The notes: generated by a model not told the origin, from the sequence alone. 64,000 nucleotides of DNA from Leeuwenhoekiella parthenopeia (GCF_020782115.1 NZ_JAJGMW010000012.1:1-64000); one strand, 5' to 3'; shown: positions 39,032 to 48,568, numbered from the stretch's first letter. Translations and numbers: made by a program.

Positions 39032-42000
39032 TTACAGACCGAAGTTAAATCCAAAGCTTAACCGACCGCCTTCATCACCGGTAAAATAAGCGAGATTTCC
39101 GCTGATAAAACCGCCCATTGCAAAATGAATACCACCACCATAACTGTCATGCCAGCGTTCTGAGTTTTCGCCATCGTACCAAACCCTACCTAAATCGTAG
39201 CCGCCAAAGATGTGTGTGCGTACCGGGAATAAAGCTGTTTTTAAAGGCGTAAATTGATACAAAACATCGGCAGAACCACGCAGGGCTTTGTCTCCTGCAA
39301 AACGGTCCAAGCGATAACTGCGCAGACCCGAAGAAGCGCCCAATCGTGCCGATTGAAAAAATACCGCAGGATCGCCAAATCGCAACTGACCTGCTACTTC
39401 GGTTTTAAGAACCAGATCGCGGGAACTGTCTATCGCATTCCAAAATGTAATTGAGGGGTCTGCAGCATAAACGGTTGTGGCGTCATTCAGATTGTCATAG
39501 ATTGAACCGGCTGCTTTAAAATGCATACCTCGTGTGGGGTAAGCCGCGTCATCAACACTGCGGTAGTTGTATTCGGTTTTTAGGGTAGCGTATTTGTTTT
39601 GAGATGTTGCATTACCAGGTTCACGCAAAGCGGAAGGGTCAAATGCATAGTGTTGATAAGCCAAAGCAGCTTTAAACGAACTGCCGTATTCCCCGTTGTA
39701 ATAAACCCCGGCAGCGTACTCAAATTGCTGATTCAGCAGGCGGTTTGCATCAAAGTTTGAGGCGTTGTTAACCGATTCATTACCAAAGCCAAAGAAGTTT
39801 TCGGTGTAATTATTGGTCGTAACCCGGGTGCTAATGAGAAAATTCCATTCCGAGAAAATATTGCTGAAATGCAACTCGCCTTCAAAAGCGGCAGCCTGAG
39901 TTAATGAAAAATACTGCGCGTCTACAACAAACTGGGAGGTAAAGGGATTTCTCTCGAAGCCCATTTTCTGCCGTGCGATCCTGATATGTGGAGCCACGCC
40001 CCAATCTGGATTGTACGGTAATTTAAGCGCAACTTTCTTGGCTTCATCCGGTCTGCGCTCTGAGTCGTAGATGTGATTTTCATAAATACTGTTGAAGCGC
40101 AGTCGAGCCCCTTTATTTTCCTTAACGATGTTGCCTTCAGGCTGGTCGTAAACGGTGAGATTGCTTCCGTTTTCGATCTCATAGGTATCATCGTCCTGGC
40201 CTCCTGCTATGACCATTTTAATTTTAGAGCCTTTTTTTCCCGTAACGGTAAAGACATCTTCATCATCCAGACCATAAACCCAGATTTCCTGAGTTTCTTT
40301 GGGGGCAAAAACGCGGTCAAAAAGCAAGCTTCCGTCTTCACCGTCTTTGATGCGGTAGGCACTAATGCGCGTTGTTCCGTCGTCGTTTCGGTCGATGTAA
40401 AAATGATCGTCTTTATCGGTTCCTTTTAAGGTTTGAAAGTCGATGTAGTAATCATAATAGCGTTCAACTATACTTATCAGGTTTTCTTTTCGCGCCAGCA
40501 CATCACTTTGCAGTTGCTTCCAATTTTCATCCTGAATTTCTTTGGGCATTTCGCTAAAGGCTTTTGCAACCACTTCGGGAGTAATATTTTTCTGTATGAA
40601 ATCTACAGCATCCAGCCAGTCCTTTTTATTGGTATGCTGAAGCAGGGCACGGTCCAGATTTATAGCACTTTCGCTAAAGTGTTTTACATATTCAATATCG
40701 GGCCCATAATTGCCCAACTCGCGGGTTCCGGCCATAAATTTCTGGAGTTTTTTGATGATTTTCCCATCAAATTTTGAAAACACCTGATCGCGGTCACGTG
40801 GGATTGCGATATAGGAATAGGTGCTGTCGTCATTTTTACGCTCAGCCCAGCGCCACTGGTCTTCGTGGCGGTCCCAGTCACCAACCAGCATATCAAAAAC
40901 GCGGGCTTTGATATAGGCCTGCTCATCTACCTGGTTTTTTTCATCTTCACGAATGGCTTCAAACAAATCTGCCGTGCTTTCTACATCTTCATTAAAACCA
41001 AACATATGACTGCCGTTAAAATCATCATCGGGTTTTTCGACAATCATATACAGGCGGTCGCCGTGCGTATCATTAAAATCTCCCAGAGCTTCCTGCTTTG
41101 GAACATAATAGACTTTAGGGTGCGTGTGATTGAGATCTGCGGCCCCTGCAAGGCGTGGGATCGCAAAAGCACCGTAGGGATGCGAGGCGGTATAGAAATC
41201 TTCGATTAACCTTGCCGGAAGCGTACCTTTAAAATACTGCTGAGCGTCAAGATCGTTATAACCCTTAGCCTGTAAAAACGCAAACGGATCTTTAGCCAAA
41301 GCCCTCATATTATACTCGCGGTCATCTGCATCGACCAGTCTTAAAGACTGGGTTTGATGCCCGCCTCCTGCACGCTCCACTTTAAGACCCCCGTAAAGCG
41401 TGTCCAGAATGGCTACCGGAGCTTCAATTTCCAAGCCATAAAGGTCGCGGTAATGCTTGCCCCATTTCTCTTCATAGGCTTCAGATACTTCCACAAGATC
41501 TTTTGGGTAGATGCTGGCGGTTTCTGTTTTGGGAAAAGTATTGGGAAGCGAATTTACCGGATACGGTTCAGGCGCTGCAAAACTTTCTTTTGAAAAGCGC
41601 TCCACAAGCTTACTGGTTTGATTCAGTTCATAAAAATGAACGCTTGAAGCACCGTCTTTATACAATCTCAGTTCGGCAAGTCCCGGTTGCACGGAAGCGA
41701 AAATCCCGTCTTTACCCAATCGTGCATACTCGCTTTTTGCGGCTGTGCCGGAGATGATTTGCCTGATGTCTTCGTTTTCGATGTACTGTAAAGACTGCTC
41801 GTGAGCCGAAAGAACGAACAGCCGTGGCAGGCCTATAGACATTTGTTTGATCTCCTGCATCAAGTCATTCATAAGCGGGTTGAACTGATCCTGCTTGGAG
41901 ATACCGCCCTGTGTACGTGCAAAAGCCCATAAAAAGCCCACTCCCGGAATAAAAGCATTCTCAGCCGACGGTCTGTAGAGTGCGCGGGTGCTCATTTCAC

Positions 42001-42700
42001 CGCCGTAAATTCCGTTAGAATATAACGGATGATGCATCACCAAAATCACATTTTTATGACGGGCTTTACGCGCTTCGTCTTTGAGTAGTGTTAGAAATTG
42101 CACGCGGGTTTTAATGGCACATTTATCGTTAAATCCGGGATGTTTACTCCAGTCCTCTATGTACCACTGGGAATCTGCAATGATGATTTCGGTCTCGTCG
42201 TCAACATCAATAACCTCGATAGGGCAACCGTTTTCGGGTTGAAAGTGATTGTCTTTGCCCATCTTTTCTTCAATAAGGTCTTCTATATTTTCGAGACCAT
42301 TTACTCCGCGGTCGTTCCACTCGTGCTCGCCGGGAATAATCAGGGTTTTACCTTTAAACTCTCTGATAAGTTTTACCAGCGGATCTAATTGCTCTTTAGT
42401 ATCCTCCTTTTTGCCTACGTCAGGGTAGATGTTATCTCCGGCAAGAACCAGGTAGTCACTTTGGGAGGCATTGCTGTTTTGCAGTTCATAAAATGCTTTC
42501 AGGAGTTCATTGTTTGGTCCTTTTTTATGAGCTCCCAGATTGCCTAAAACAAAAAAGCTACGGTAAGCAGAAGTGTCTGCCGTTGTCTTTAAAATCTTTT
42601 GGTCCCGGTCTCTAAACTGGGTTAGCTCGCTGGCGCATGAAACGAATAAGCCTGTTACGATGAGAACGATTAGGCTTTTATAGGGTAGGTGTGATCGCAT
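39032..42700 (-). CDS. Metallophosphoesterase fused to Omp85-like beta-barrel
   Basis: A 1222-residue envelope protein. It starts with a lipoprotein-type signal (LIVTGLFVSCAS). Residues about 45-345 form a calcineurin-like metallophosphoesterase with LVLAGDNIYPD, IPGEHEWND (Glu in place of the usual Asn in GNHD), VMHHPLYSNG and SAHEQSL. The centre (about 480-860) is unassigned, though AFLIP-type segments such as RVFDMLVGDWDRHEDQWRWA recall a kinase-like fold. Residues about 900-1222 form a surface-antigen (D15/Omp85-type) barrel ending with GRLSFGFNFGL. This makes a cell-surface phosphatase anchored by its own barrel. A consensus -7 box is at 42721-42728. The substrate is unknown. Confidence 0.88.
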   Translation of the reverse strand: MRSHLPYKSLIVLIVTGLFVSCASELTQFRDRDQKILKTTADTSAYRSFFVLGNLGAHKKGPNNELLKAFYELQNSNASQSDYLVLAGDNIYPDVGKKEDTKEQLDPLVKLIREFKGKTLIIPGEHEWNDRGVNGLENIEDLIEEKMGKDNHFQPENGCPIEVIDVDDETEIIIADSQWYIEDWSKHPGFNDKCAIKTRVQFLTLLKDEARKARHKNVILVMHHPLYSNGIYGGEMSTRALYRPSAENAFIPGVGFLWAFARTQGGISKQDQFNPLMNDLMQEIKQMSIGLPRLFVLSAHEQSLQYIENEDIRQIISGTAAKSEYARLGKDGIFASVQPGLAELRLYKDGASSVHFYELNQTSKLVERFSKESFAAPEPYPVNSLPNTFPKTETASIYPKDLVEVSEAYEEKWGKHYRDLYGLEIEAPVAILDTLYGGLKVERAGGGHQTQSLRLVDADDREYNMRALAKDPFAFLQAKGYNDLDAQQYFKGTLPARLIEDFYTASHPYGAFAIPRLAGAADLNHTHPKVYYVPKQEALGDFNDTHGDRLYMIVEKPDDDFNGSHMFGFNEDVESTADLFEAIREDEKNQVDEQAYIKARVFDMLVGDWDRHEDQWRWAERKNDDSTYSYIAIPRDRDQVFSKFDGKIIKKLQKFMAGTRELGNYGPDIEYVKHFSESAINLDRALLQHTNKKDWLDAVDFIQKNITPEVVAKAFSEMPKEIQDENWKQLQSDVLARKENLISIVERYYDYYIDFQTLKGTDKDDHFYIDRNDDGTTRISAYRIKDGEDGSLLFDRVFAPKETQEIWVYGLDDEDVFTVTGKKGSKIKMVIAGGQDDDTYEIENGSNLTVYDQPEGNIVKENKGARLRFNSIYENHIYDSERRPDEAKKVALKLPYNPDWGVAPHIRIARQKMGFERNPFTSQFVVDAQYFSLTQAAAFEGELHFSNIFSEWNFLISTRVTTNNYTENFFGFGNESVNNASNFDANRLLNQQFEYAAGVYYNGEYGSSFKAALAYQHYAFDPSALREPGNATSQNKYATLKTEYNYRSVDDAAYPTRGMHFKAAGSIYDNLNDATTVYAADPSITFWNAIDSSRDLVLKTEVAGQLRFGDPAVFFQSARLGASSGLRSYRLDRFAGDKALRGSADVLYQFTPLKTALFPVRTHIFGGYDLGRVWYDGENSERWHDSYGGGIHFAMGGFISGNLAYFTGDEGGRLSFGFNFGL

Positions 42701-42720
42701 TAATAATTAGGTTGTTATCG

Positions 42721-42728
42721 CAAAATTA
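42721..42728 (-). promoter_or_regulatory. Bacteroidota -7 box for the phosphoesterase gene
   Basis: TAATTTTG on the minus strand matches TAnnTTTG and lies 20 bases upstream of the start at 42700. Confidence 0.5.
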
Positions 42729-42892
42729 GTAAACGATTTGAGGGCTAAAAGTTTTTATGTGATTGTTAACGTTCTTGAGTTTAAGACGAGACTTTACAAT
42801 TCAACCCTCTTATTTTACAACTGGGTATTTTAAATCTTTAAAGCCGCAACGTCTTTAGCATCTTTGACCTGTAATCAAAAAACGAGCACGTT

Positions 42893-43075
42893 ATGGTCAA
42901 ATTAATTCTCTATCTGCTTCAAGCCACACTTACTGTTTCAGGAATGAATCCTGAAGCGGTACGTTTTAAAACTGCTGAAGCTTTACTCATACAGGAAATG
43001 AGTTCTAAAGAATATAATACCTTTAAATGCGCGATTGAAAATCACACTTCAGAGTGTAAAGCCATTTTATTATGA
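42893..43075 (+). CDS. Small protein upstream of the LytS-like kinase
   Basis: A 60-codon ORF whose stop overlaps the kinase start (ATGA), the usual sign of translational coupling. The first 18 residues are hydrophobic (MVKLILYLLQATLTVSGM); the rest is charged and has two cysteines (KCAIENHTSECKAILL). No family is recognised. A near-consensus box CATCTTTG at 42859-42866 suggests that transcription begins just upstream, so this ORF would be the first gene of the signalling operon. Codon use is ordinary. It may be a short regulator or merely a coupling leader. Confidence 0.5.
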   Translation: MVKLILYLLQATLTVSGMNPEAVRFKTAEALLIQEMSSKEYNTFKCAIENHTSECKAILL

Positions 43076-44412
43076 ATCTGATTTTTAAAGAATTTGCCAA
43101 TGCCTGTATTGTAGGAGTTTCCATTTACGTGGTTTTCCTGTTGATTCACGTACTTGGAGGAAATACGCTCATTTTTAACAGCGACCTCGCCGAGGATTTT
43201 GCAACCAGTATGCTGTACTCCATTGTACTGTATATGTTTAATATGGGGGTGTTTCGGTATTATCATCAAACCTATAAGGCAGAGCTTTTCACTTTTAAAC
43301 GTACCATTCCTGCTATTTTAAGCGGAATGCTGGCATCTGTACTAGGTGTTTTTTTAATACGCCTGTTTATCAAATGTTTTTTGAGGGGAAATTCGTTGGT
43401 TGAGTTTTTTGAGACCGAAGATTACCACGATTATTGGGTGCCCTTATTTGTGGCGATGGTAGTAAATACGATTTTCTATTCGTTTTATTATTACAGGCAG
43501 CAGAAAGAATACCAGTTAAAGGAGCAGAAAATCATTGCCGGAACGGCTTCGGCACAGTTTGATGCGCTTAAAAATCAGCTTGATCCCCATTTTTTATTCA
43601 ATAGTCTGAATGTGCTTACCAGTCTTATTGATGAAAACCCCGATCAGGCCCAAAAGTTTACCACTTCCCTCTCTAAGGTTTACCGTTATGTTTTAGAACA
43701 GAAGAATAAAGAGCTGGTCACACTTGAAGAAGAACTGGCTTTTGCCAAAACCTATATGACGCTTTTAAAGATGCGTTACGAGGACAGTATCATTTTTACC
43801 ATGCCCGATCAACTCGTAAATCCCGAAGCCAAAATGGTACCTCTGGCGCTTCAGCTGGTGCTTGAAAATGCAGTAAAGCACAATGTGGTGAGCAGCAATC
43901 GTCGGTTAGCAATACGCATCGATGAAGAGCCCGGTTATCTGGTGGTGCGCAATACACTTCAGCCTAAAAAAGTAATGGAGAAGGGCAGCGGGGTAGGGCT
44001 TTTCAACATCCGACAACGCTATGCACTGCTTACATCTCGCAGGGTTTTCGTAGAGAAAACCGAAAATGAATTCATCATCAAATTACCCACATTAACCCGT
44101 CAATTAAAAACGAATCTTATGAAAACCGAAAATTATCTGCTTGAAAAAAAATACGATCGTGCCAAAGAACACGTGGCTAAACTCAAAGGCTTTTACATAA
44201 ATCTCACCTTGTATTGCCTTGCCATACCGGCGATGGTTATTCTCAATATCTGGTCCTCCGATTTTCCTTGGGCTATTTTCCCGGCTTTGGGCTGGGGACT
44301 TGGAGTCTTCTTTCACGGAGCTGAAGTGTTTGAGTGGAATCCAATCTTAGGTAAGGGATGGGAACAGCGCAAGATTCAGGAACTTATAGAAAAAGATAAA
44401 CGCAACCCATAA
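43072..44412 (+). CDS. LytS-like sensor histidine kinase fused to a 2TM domain
   Basis: A 446-residue membrane kinase. The N-terminal part has about four helices (residues 8-30, 45-62, 80-100, 122-140). A His_kinase (PF06580) domain follows, with QLDPHFLFNSLNVLTSL and phospho-acceptor His173, and the ATPase with the N-box LVLENAVKHN and the G-box GSGVGLFNIRQRY. From Met350 (ATG at 44119) begins a separate 2TM domain with KGFYINLTLYCLAIPAMVI, FPALGWGLGVFFHG and FEWNPILGKGWEQRKI, of the kind also encoded alone by the next gene. The kinase and a 2TM gene thus appear to be fused. The LytTR regulator two genes on is the likely partner. Confidence 0.92.
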   Translation: MNLIFKEFANACIVGVSIYVVFLLIHVLGGNTLIFNSDLAEDFATSMLYSIVLYMFNMGVFRYYHQTYKAELFTFKRTIPAILSGMLASVLGVFLIRLFIKCFLRGNSLVEFFETEDYHDYWVPLFVAMVVNTIFYSFYYYRQQKEYQLKEQKIIAGTASAQFDALKNQLDPHFLFNSLNVLTSLIDENPDQAQKFTTSLSKVYRYVLEQKNKELVTLEEELAFAKTYMTLLKMRYEDSIIFTMPDQLVNPEAKMVPLALQLVLENAVKHNVVSSNRRLAIRIDEEPGYLVVRNTLQPKKVMEKGSGVGLFNIRQRYALLTSRRVFVEKTENEFIIKLPTLTRQLKTNLMKTENYLLEKKYDRAKEHVAKLKGFYINLTLYCLAIPAMVILNIWSSDFPWAIFPALGWGLGVFFHGAEVFEWNPILGKGWEQRKIQELIEKDKRNP

Positions 44413-44506
44413 CAATTGATCCAGCCTATTTGACAGCTGGGTATGATTAAATGGGAAAGCATCACGTATATCTTCAACTTTACACAAGAACTAAAAATCA
44501 GTAATT

Positions 44507-44821
44507 ATGGAAAATTTTGAACAACAAAACCGGTATTTAAAGGCTAAAGAACAGGTTGCCGAGATTAAGAAATTTTATGGAAGTCTGGTGAGTTACATTC
44601 TCGTGATCAGTGCTCTGGGAATATTTAATTATTATGTAGATGGCCTCGCACATCCCTGGTTTTTATGGGCTGCCGCCGGTTGGGGTATTGGCCTTATCTT
44701 TCAGGCAGGGAAAGCCTTTAACTGGAATCCTTTGGTAAGTAAAGAATGGGAAGAACGCAAGATTAAAGAATACATGGAGCGCGAGGAGCGTTCTCAGTCT
44801 GGTATGGGACGCTGGGAATAG
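44507..44821 (+). CDS. Stand-alone 2TM-domain protein
   Basis: A 104-residue protein with an N-terminal coil (RYLKAKEQVAEIKKFYGSL), two membrane helices (about 25-45 and 50-68, with SYILVISALGIFNYYVDG and AAAGWGIGLIFQAGKAF) and the tail FNWNPLVSKEWEERKIKEYM. This is the 2TM domain (PF13239) that occurs next to LytS-like kinases in Bacteroidota. It closely resembles the C-terminal extension of the preceding kinase, including the WNP-x(4-6)-W-x(2)-RKI core. It is flanked on the same strand by the kinase and the LytTR regulator. The role in signalling is unknown; a membrane-bound accessory of the kinase is a reasonable guess. Confidence 0.9.
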   Translation: MENFEQQNRYLKAKEQVAEIKKFYGSLVSYILVISALGIFNYYVDGLAHPWFLWAAAGWGIGLIFQAGKAFNWNPLVSKEWEERKIKEYMEREERSQSGMGRWE

Positions 44822-44857
44822 TCAAAATCTGCAACTTAAACCTTTTAAAAACGACTT

Positions 44858-45616
44858 ATGAACGTACTGGTCATAGAAGATGAAAAACCTGCGGCACGCC
44901 GCCTAACCCGCATGCTTGAAGTCATGGAGTTGACTGTAGTGGCGCAGTTGCACTCGGTAGAAGAGGCAGTAGCCTGGTTTGAAACTGAAGAGCATCCCGA
45001 TCTGATTTTTTTAGATATACAACTTAGTGATGGTTTATCTTTTGAGATTTTTGATGCGGTGACCGTAAAAAGTGCCATCATATTTACAACTGCTTACGAT
45101 GAGTACGCCCTACAGGCGTTTAAACTAAATAGTATTGATTACCTGTTGAAGCCCATAGATGAAGAGGAACTGGAAGCTGCGGTGGTCAAATTCAAAAAGC
45201 AACGGCCGGGCCTTAAGAATACCACCTTCAATTTTGAAGATATCCGCAAGCTGCTGGGGGTAAATCCGGTAGACCGGGAGTATAAAAAGCGATTTACCGT
45301 TAAAATAGGTCAGCATCTGAAGATGATCACAATCGATGAGGTTATGTGCGTGTACAGTGAGAATAAAGGAACCTATGTGCGTACGCGCGACAAGCGGGAC
45401 TATTTGCTCGAAACCACCCTTGAAAACCTCGAGGAAGAGCTGGCTCCCGACAGGTTTTTTAGGGTTTCGCGCAAATATTATGTGAATATAGAAGCAATAC
45501 AGGACATTATAAGCTATACCAACTCCCGCCTGCAGCTTAAACTCAAAGCCTGTGAAGATCACGAGATCATCGTAAGCCGGGAGCGGGTTAAGGATTTTAA
45601 ACTATGGCTTTCCTAA
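44858..45616 (+). CDS. LytTR-family response regulator
   Basis: A 252-residue two-component regulator. The receiver domain (about 1-120) has VLVIEDEKPAARR, phospho-acceptor Asp53 in LIFLDIQL, the conserved Thr in IIFTTAYDEYALQAF and the Lys in DYLLKPI. The LytTR DNA-binding domain (about 145-250) shows KRFTVKIGQHLKMITIDEV, ENKGTYVRTRDKRDYLLETT and FFRVSRKYYVNIEAI. It belongs to the operon with the LytS-like kinase and 2TM protein and should be phosphorylated by that kinase. The last four bases overlap the convergent DUF2254 gene. Targets are unknown; imperfect direct repeats would be expected at the promoters. Confidence 0.95.
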   Translation: MNVLVIEDEKPAARRLTRMLEVMELTVVAQLHSVEEAVAWFETEEHPDLIFLDIQLSDGLSFEIFDAVTVKSAIIFTTAYDEYALQAFKLNSIDYLLKPIDEEELEAAVVKFKKQRPGLKNTTFNFEDIRKLLGVNPVDREYKKRFTVKIGQHLKMITIDEVMCVYSENKGTYVRTRDKRDYLLETTLENLEEELAPDRFFRVSRKYYVNIEAIQDIISYTNSRLQLKLKACEDHEIIVSRERVKDFKLWLS

Positions 45617-46941
45617 CCGAGATCAACAAGCGTCTTTCCGGTACGATTATGTGCTGCTATTTTTTTACTGATGGCAAAAATTCCTTCTAAATCTCTGGGG
45701 TTTGTAATGTTTTCTTTGGCATCTTCAAGAATAAGATTAATCTCATCAATAATTATTTCTTCAGAATCTTTGATTACACTCTCTACCTGGAGGAGGAAGT
45801 AGAGGGCTGTAAGCATTTTGTGCAACATGATCACATCGTGTTTACAGTAACTGCGCAGGGATACAAAAACAAAATAGATGAGTTCTCTAAAATCTATGGT
45901 GCGTAAACAAATTACGGCATCATCGTCTTCATTGTGTATGTAGCTGTAATCTTCTTTCTTCAGTCGAAGCGCAAAAAGCTCGGTAAGGTAATCAATACAG
46001 GTAATGGCTGTTCCGGGATCATTTATACCCGGGCTCATTGCCTTGAGTGCGATTTCGGTAAGCTGTTTGAATCCCAGGATATAATTGTGGGTGACAATTT
46101 CGCTACGCGAAAAAGCAAAACAGGAGAGCACATTTGTTGTGGTTTGCTCATCGAGTTCTTTGGAGCAGCGGGCGATAGGTATATTTTTGAGGATAAACGA
46201 TCCCTTGGGCTGCATGATGCGCACCTTAAAATTATTTTCCTTGCAAATATTCATCAGCGTATCTATCGCTATTGTTTGCAAATAACCCGTCTCGTCAATG
46301 CGTATCTCATACCAGTCTTCCCCGTCAGGAAATTGCGTGCTGCGATCGTGATCTCCGGTGTTTTCGATAAGACGGTCAAGACGCGTTTTGGCTTTTGAAA
46401 AAATATTCTCTACAATGCGGTTGATTTGTATGGCTTCAGAAATGGAGTGAATGAAGTAGATAAACAAAGCCAGGACCAGCATACTCATCACAATCCCTAC
46501 AATTACCGAAAATCCGGGTAACTGATATTTATTATCGGTGGGTTCTACGCTCAATAAAATAAGAATACAGTAAATAAGTACTGCGATGTAATAGCCTAAA
46601 ACGTATTGATGTTTTTTATTGGAAATCAGTCCGGGTAGGATGCGTGGCGAGTAATTGCTGGATGCCTGATTGAGCAGGAGCATTACCATCGAAAAACTGA
46701 AAACCATCAGCGAAATGATCCCGCCTATAAAGGTGCTCAGCAACGTACGGGCTGTGTCTGCATCGTTAATGACCAGCTGTGGCACGTGCTCGATCAAAAA
46801 GCTCGAAATACCCCTACTTTCCGCATAAAGCATAGCAAAACCCATAAACAATCCGCCAAAGGCAAAAAGGGTAGGGTAAAACCCGATGTTTGCGGTAAGG
46901 TTGACCAGAATAAGCTTGAACTTGGTAAATAATTGTCGCAT
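45613..46941 (-). CDS. DUF2254 membrane protein
   Basis: A 442-residue protein with four membrane helices in its first 180 residues (including TLFAFGGLFMGFAMLYAES, FIGGIISLMVFSFSMVMLLL and a pair around 115-175) and a soluble C-terminal domain. It matches the DUF2254 family of predicted membrane proteins; SPRILPGLISNKKHQYVLGYYIAV and the LKAMSPGINDPGTAITCIDYL segment, cited in parts, are characteristic. The function is unknown; an ion channel or transport role has been suggested for similar folds but nothing here proves it. The last four bases overlap the LytTR gene on the other strand. Confidence 0.85.
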   Translation of the reverse strand: MRQLFTKFKLILVNLTANIGFYPTLFAFGGLFMGFAMLYAESRGISSFLIEHVPQLVINDADTARTLLSTFIGGIISLMVFSFSMVMLLLNQASSNYSPRILPGLISNKKHQYVLGYYIAVLIYCILILLSVEPTDNKYQLPGFSVIVGIVMSMLVLALFIYFIHSISEAIQINRIVENIFSKAKTRLDRLIENTGDHDRSTQFPDGEDWYEIRIDETGYLQTIAIDTLMNICKENNFKVRIMQPKGSFILKNIPIARCSKELDEQTTTNVLSCFAFSRSEIVTHNYILGFKQLTEIALKAMSPGINDPGTAITCIDYLTELFALRLKKEDYSYIHNEDDDAVICLRTIDFRELIYFVFVSLRSYCKHDVIMLHKMLTALYFLLQVESVIKDSEEIIIDEINLILEDAKENITNPRDLEGIFAISKKIAAHNRTGKTLVDLG

Positions 46942-47025
46942 AAACGAATTTCAATAATAAATTTTACAACCGGGCTTAAATTGGTATTCTCTTAACAGCT
47001 TTTGGCGGGTTTAAGCGCAGCATGT

Positions 47026-48228
47026 TTAAATATCCTCTTCTTCGGTACGATTTTCATTAAAAGCGCTGGGTAATAATTCCGGTATGAATTTTATGAGCAG
47101 GGGCAGGAGTACCCCTCCTCCCGGAAGCATAAAAATTGCCAGCGACGGCACGCTTTTACAAATATCGAGCAACTGGGTTTTAACGCGTTTCTTTTCGGCT
47201 TTGCTCAAATCCCTCACGGTAGAATAACCCAGTAAAATTACCAGATCCTTGCTGCCGGAAAGCTCAAGCAGCAGGCGTTTTTTATTGCGTATAATGAGTG
47301 TGCGTACCGTTTTTGAAGTCTGATTGTAAAAGTGTTTTACGGGATTGCTGTAATTGAGATAGGAGATTTCATTGCGATTGCTCACAATAAACTCCTGTAC
47401 GCAGCTGATGGCATTTTGAGTTACCTGAGTTTCAAAGTTAAGTTTACTACCCAGCTCCTCTAAGAACTCCAGTTCGTTCGAATCCATTTTTAGATCATCC
47501 CACACAGCCAGAGCAGCGAGATCTAAGATATATCGACGGGCAAATAAAGTGGTATAGGGGGTAAGTTCTAACTTATCAAGATCTGTAATGGTTTTATCCA
47601 GATTGCTGTTGTAACGCAGCGATTTTTCAAAAAGCTTAAGCAAAAGCTTATCGTAATTGTCCTTTTGCTGTTTTTGATTAAGAGCCATCCAGATGAGCTG
47701 CATCAGCAAAGCTTCAAATTGAGCCGCATAGGCTTTTACATCTTCGGTTTTATGGTCTAAATACCACTCAAACACCACCACATCTAGGAATAGCAGGGCA
47801 TTGGTGATGAGGTTGCTAAAGTTACGCTGCAAAAGGGCTTCATTAGTTTGCAACCTGTTCTGTATGATTTTTTCGAGATCGGCTGCTGTTTGTTTAGCCT
47901 TTATAAAACCGGAGAAATAGGATTTTTCCTGACTGTTAAGTAAGGTGTAGAAGGTGTTTACTTCCTTAAAAAACAGGTTAGTGTTGTTATACTTGGAATG
48001 ATAGGTGAAAAAGAGCGCGTCAAAGAGATTGATTTTTGCGCGTTCGGTTTCATCCCATTTTAAAGGTTCGTGATTCTTATAGACGCAGGTACTTACCGAA
48101 ACACCATAAATAAAGCCGGTTTTGACGAGCTGGGTATAGAAGTCGTCAGCACCGGGCTGGTTTGCAAGCAGCCATTTGGTAATAAGAGGTTTATGTTTTA
48201 AAATCCATCCGGGAGCTGAAGGATTCAT
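47026..48228 (-). CDS. LETM1-related protein
   Basis: A 400-residue protein, mostly helical. The C-terminal part (about 330-390), with GYSTVRDLSKAEKKRVKTQLL then LPGGGVLLPLLIKFIPELLPSAF, resembles the LETM1 domain, including the Pro-rich hydrophobic segment next to the membrane-spanning region. Related flavobacterial proteins are called LETM1-related biofilm-associated proteins. The N-terminal 320 residues are helical bundles without known motifs. LETM1 proteins are mitochondrial ion-exchange factors, so a membrane or ion role is plausible here but not shown. It is on the minus strand and is not in an evident operon. Confidence 0.78.
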   Translation of the reverse strand: MNPSAPGWILKHKPLITKWLLANQPGADDFYTQLVKTGFIYGVSVSTCVYKNHEPLKWDETERAKINLFDALFFTYHSKYNNTNLFFKEVNTFYTLLNSQEKSYFSGFIKAKQTAADLEKIIQNRLQTNEALLQRNFSNLITNALLFLDVVVFEWYLDHKTEDVKAYAAQFEALLMQLIWMALNQKQQKDNYDKLLLKLFEKSLRYNSNLDKTITDLDKLELTPYTTLFARRYILDLAALAVWDDLKMDSNELEFLEELGSKLNFETQVTQNAISCVQEFIVSNRNEISYLNYSNPVKHFYNQTSKTVRTLIIRNKKRLLLELSGSKDLVILLGYSTVRDLSKAEKKRVKTQLLDICKSVPSLAIFMLPGGGVLLPLLIKFIPELLPSAFNENRTEEEDI

Positions 48229-48472
48229 AAGGAATAATTTAAGTGAAGGTTGAATATTAAATATTTAAAAATCAATTAATTATAAATTTTAACAAATAAA
48301 ACCGCATTTTTTAAAACCGCACTAATCTTTACTGCGTAAATATAGGCAGAAAGTTAAGTTGGGCATTTAACTTTTGAGAATTCAAAAATCCAAACCTTAT
48401 TTTGGAGAATATGAAAAGGAGATTTATCAATTGGTTAGTTGATTAGTTTTTTTTGGATTTTTTGTTAGTTGG

Positions 48473-48513
48473 GAACCACCATGCTTTGGAGAGAGCGGGT
48501 GGTTCTTTTTTTT
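48473..48513 (+). terminator. Orphan intrinsic terminator on the plus strand
   Basis: GAACCACC (48473-48480) pairs with GGTGGTTC (48498-48505) and is followed by eight T. The 17-base loop can pair further (GCTT with GAGC). No plus-strand gene lies upstream within this gap, so it would end a short untranslated or leader-peptide transcript. Confidence 0.7.
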
Positions 48514-48533
48514 GCCCCGTACTAAAATGCATA

Positions 48534-48568
48534 AAAAAATCCCCTGACGATTGATTAGGGGATTTTTT
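48534..48568. terminator. Terminator of the sigma/anti-sigma operon
   Basis: AAAAAATCCCCT (48534-48545) pairs with AGGGGATTTTTT (48557-48568) around an 11-base loop, 19 bases after the anti-sigma stop; works in both directions. Confidence 0.85.
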
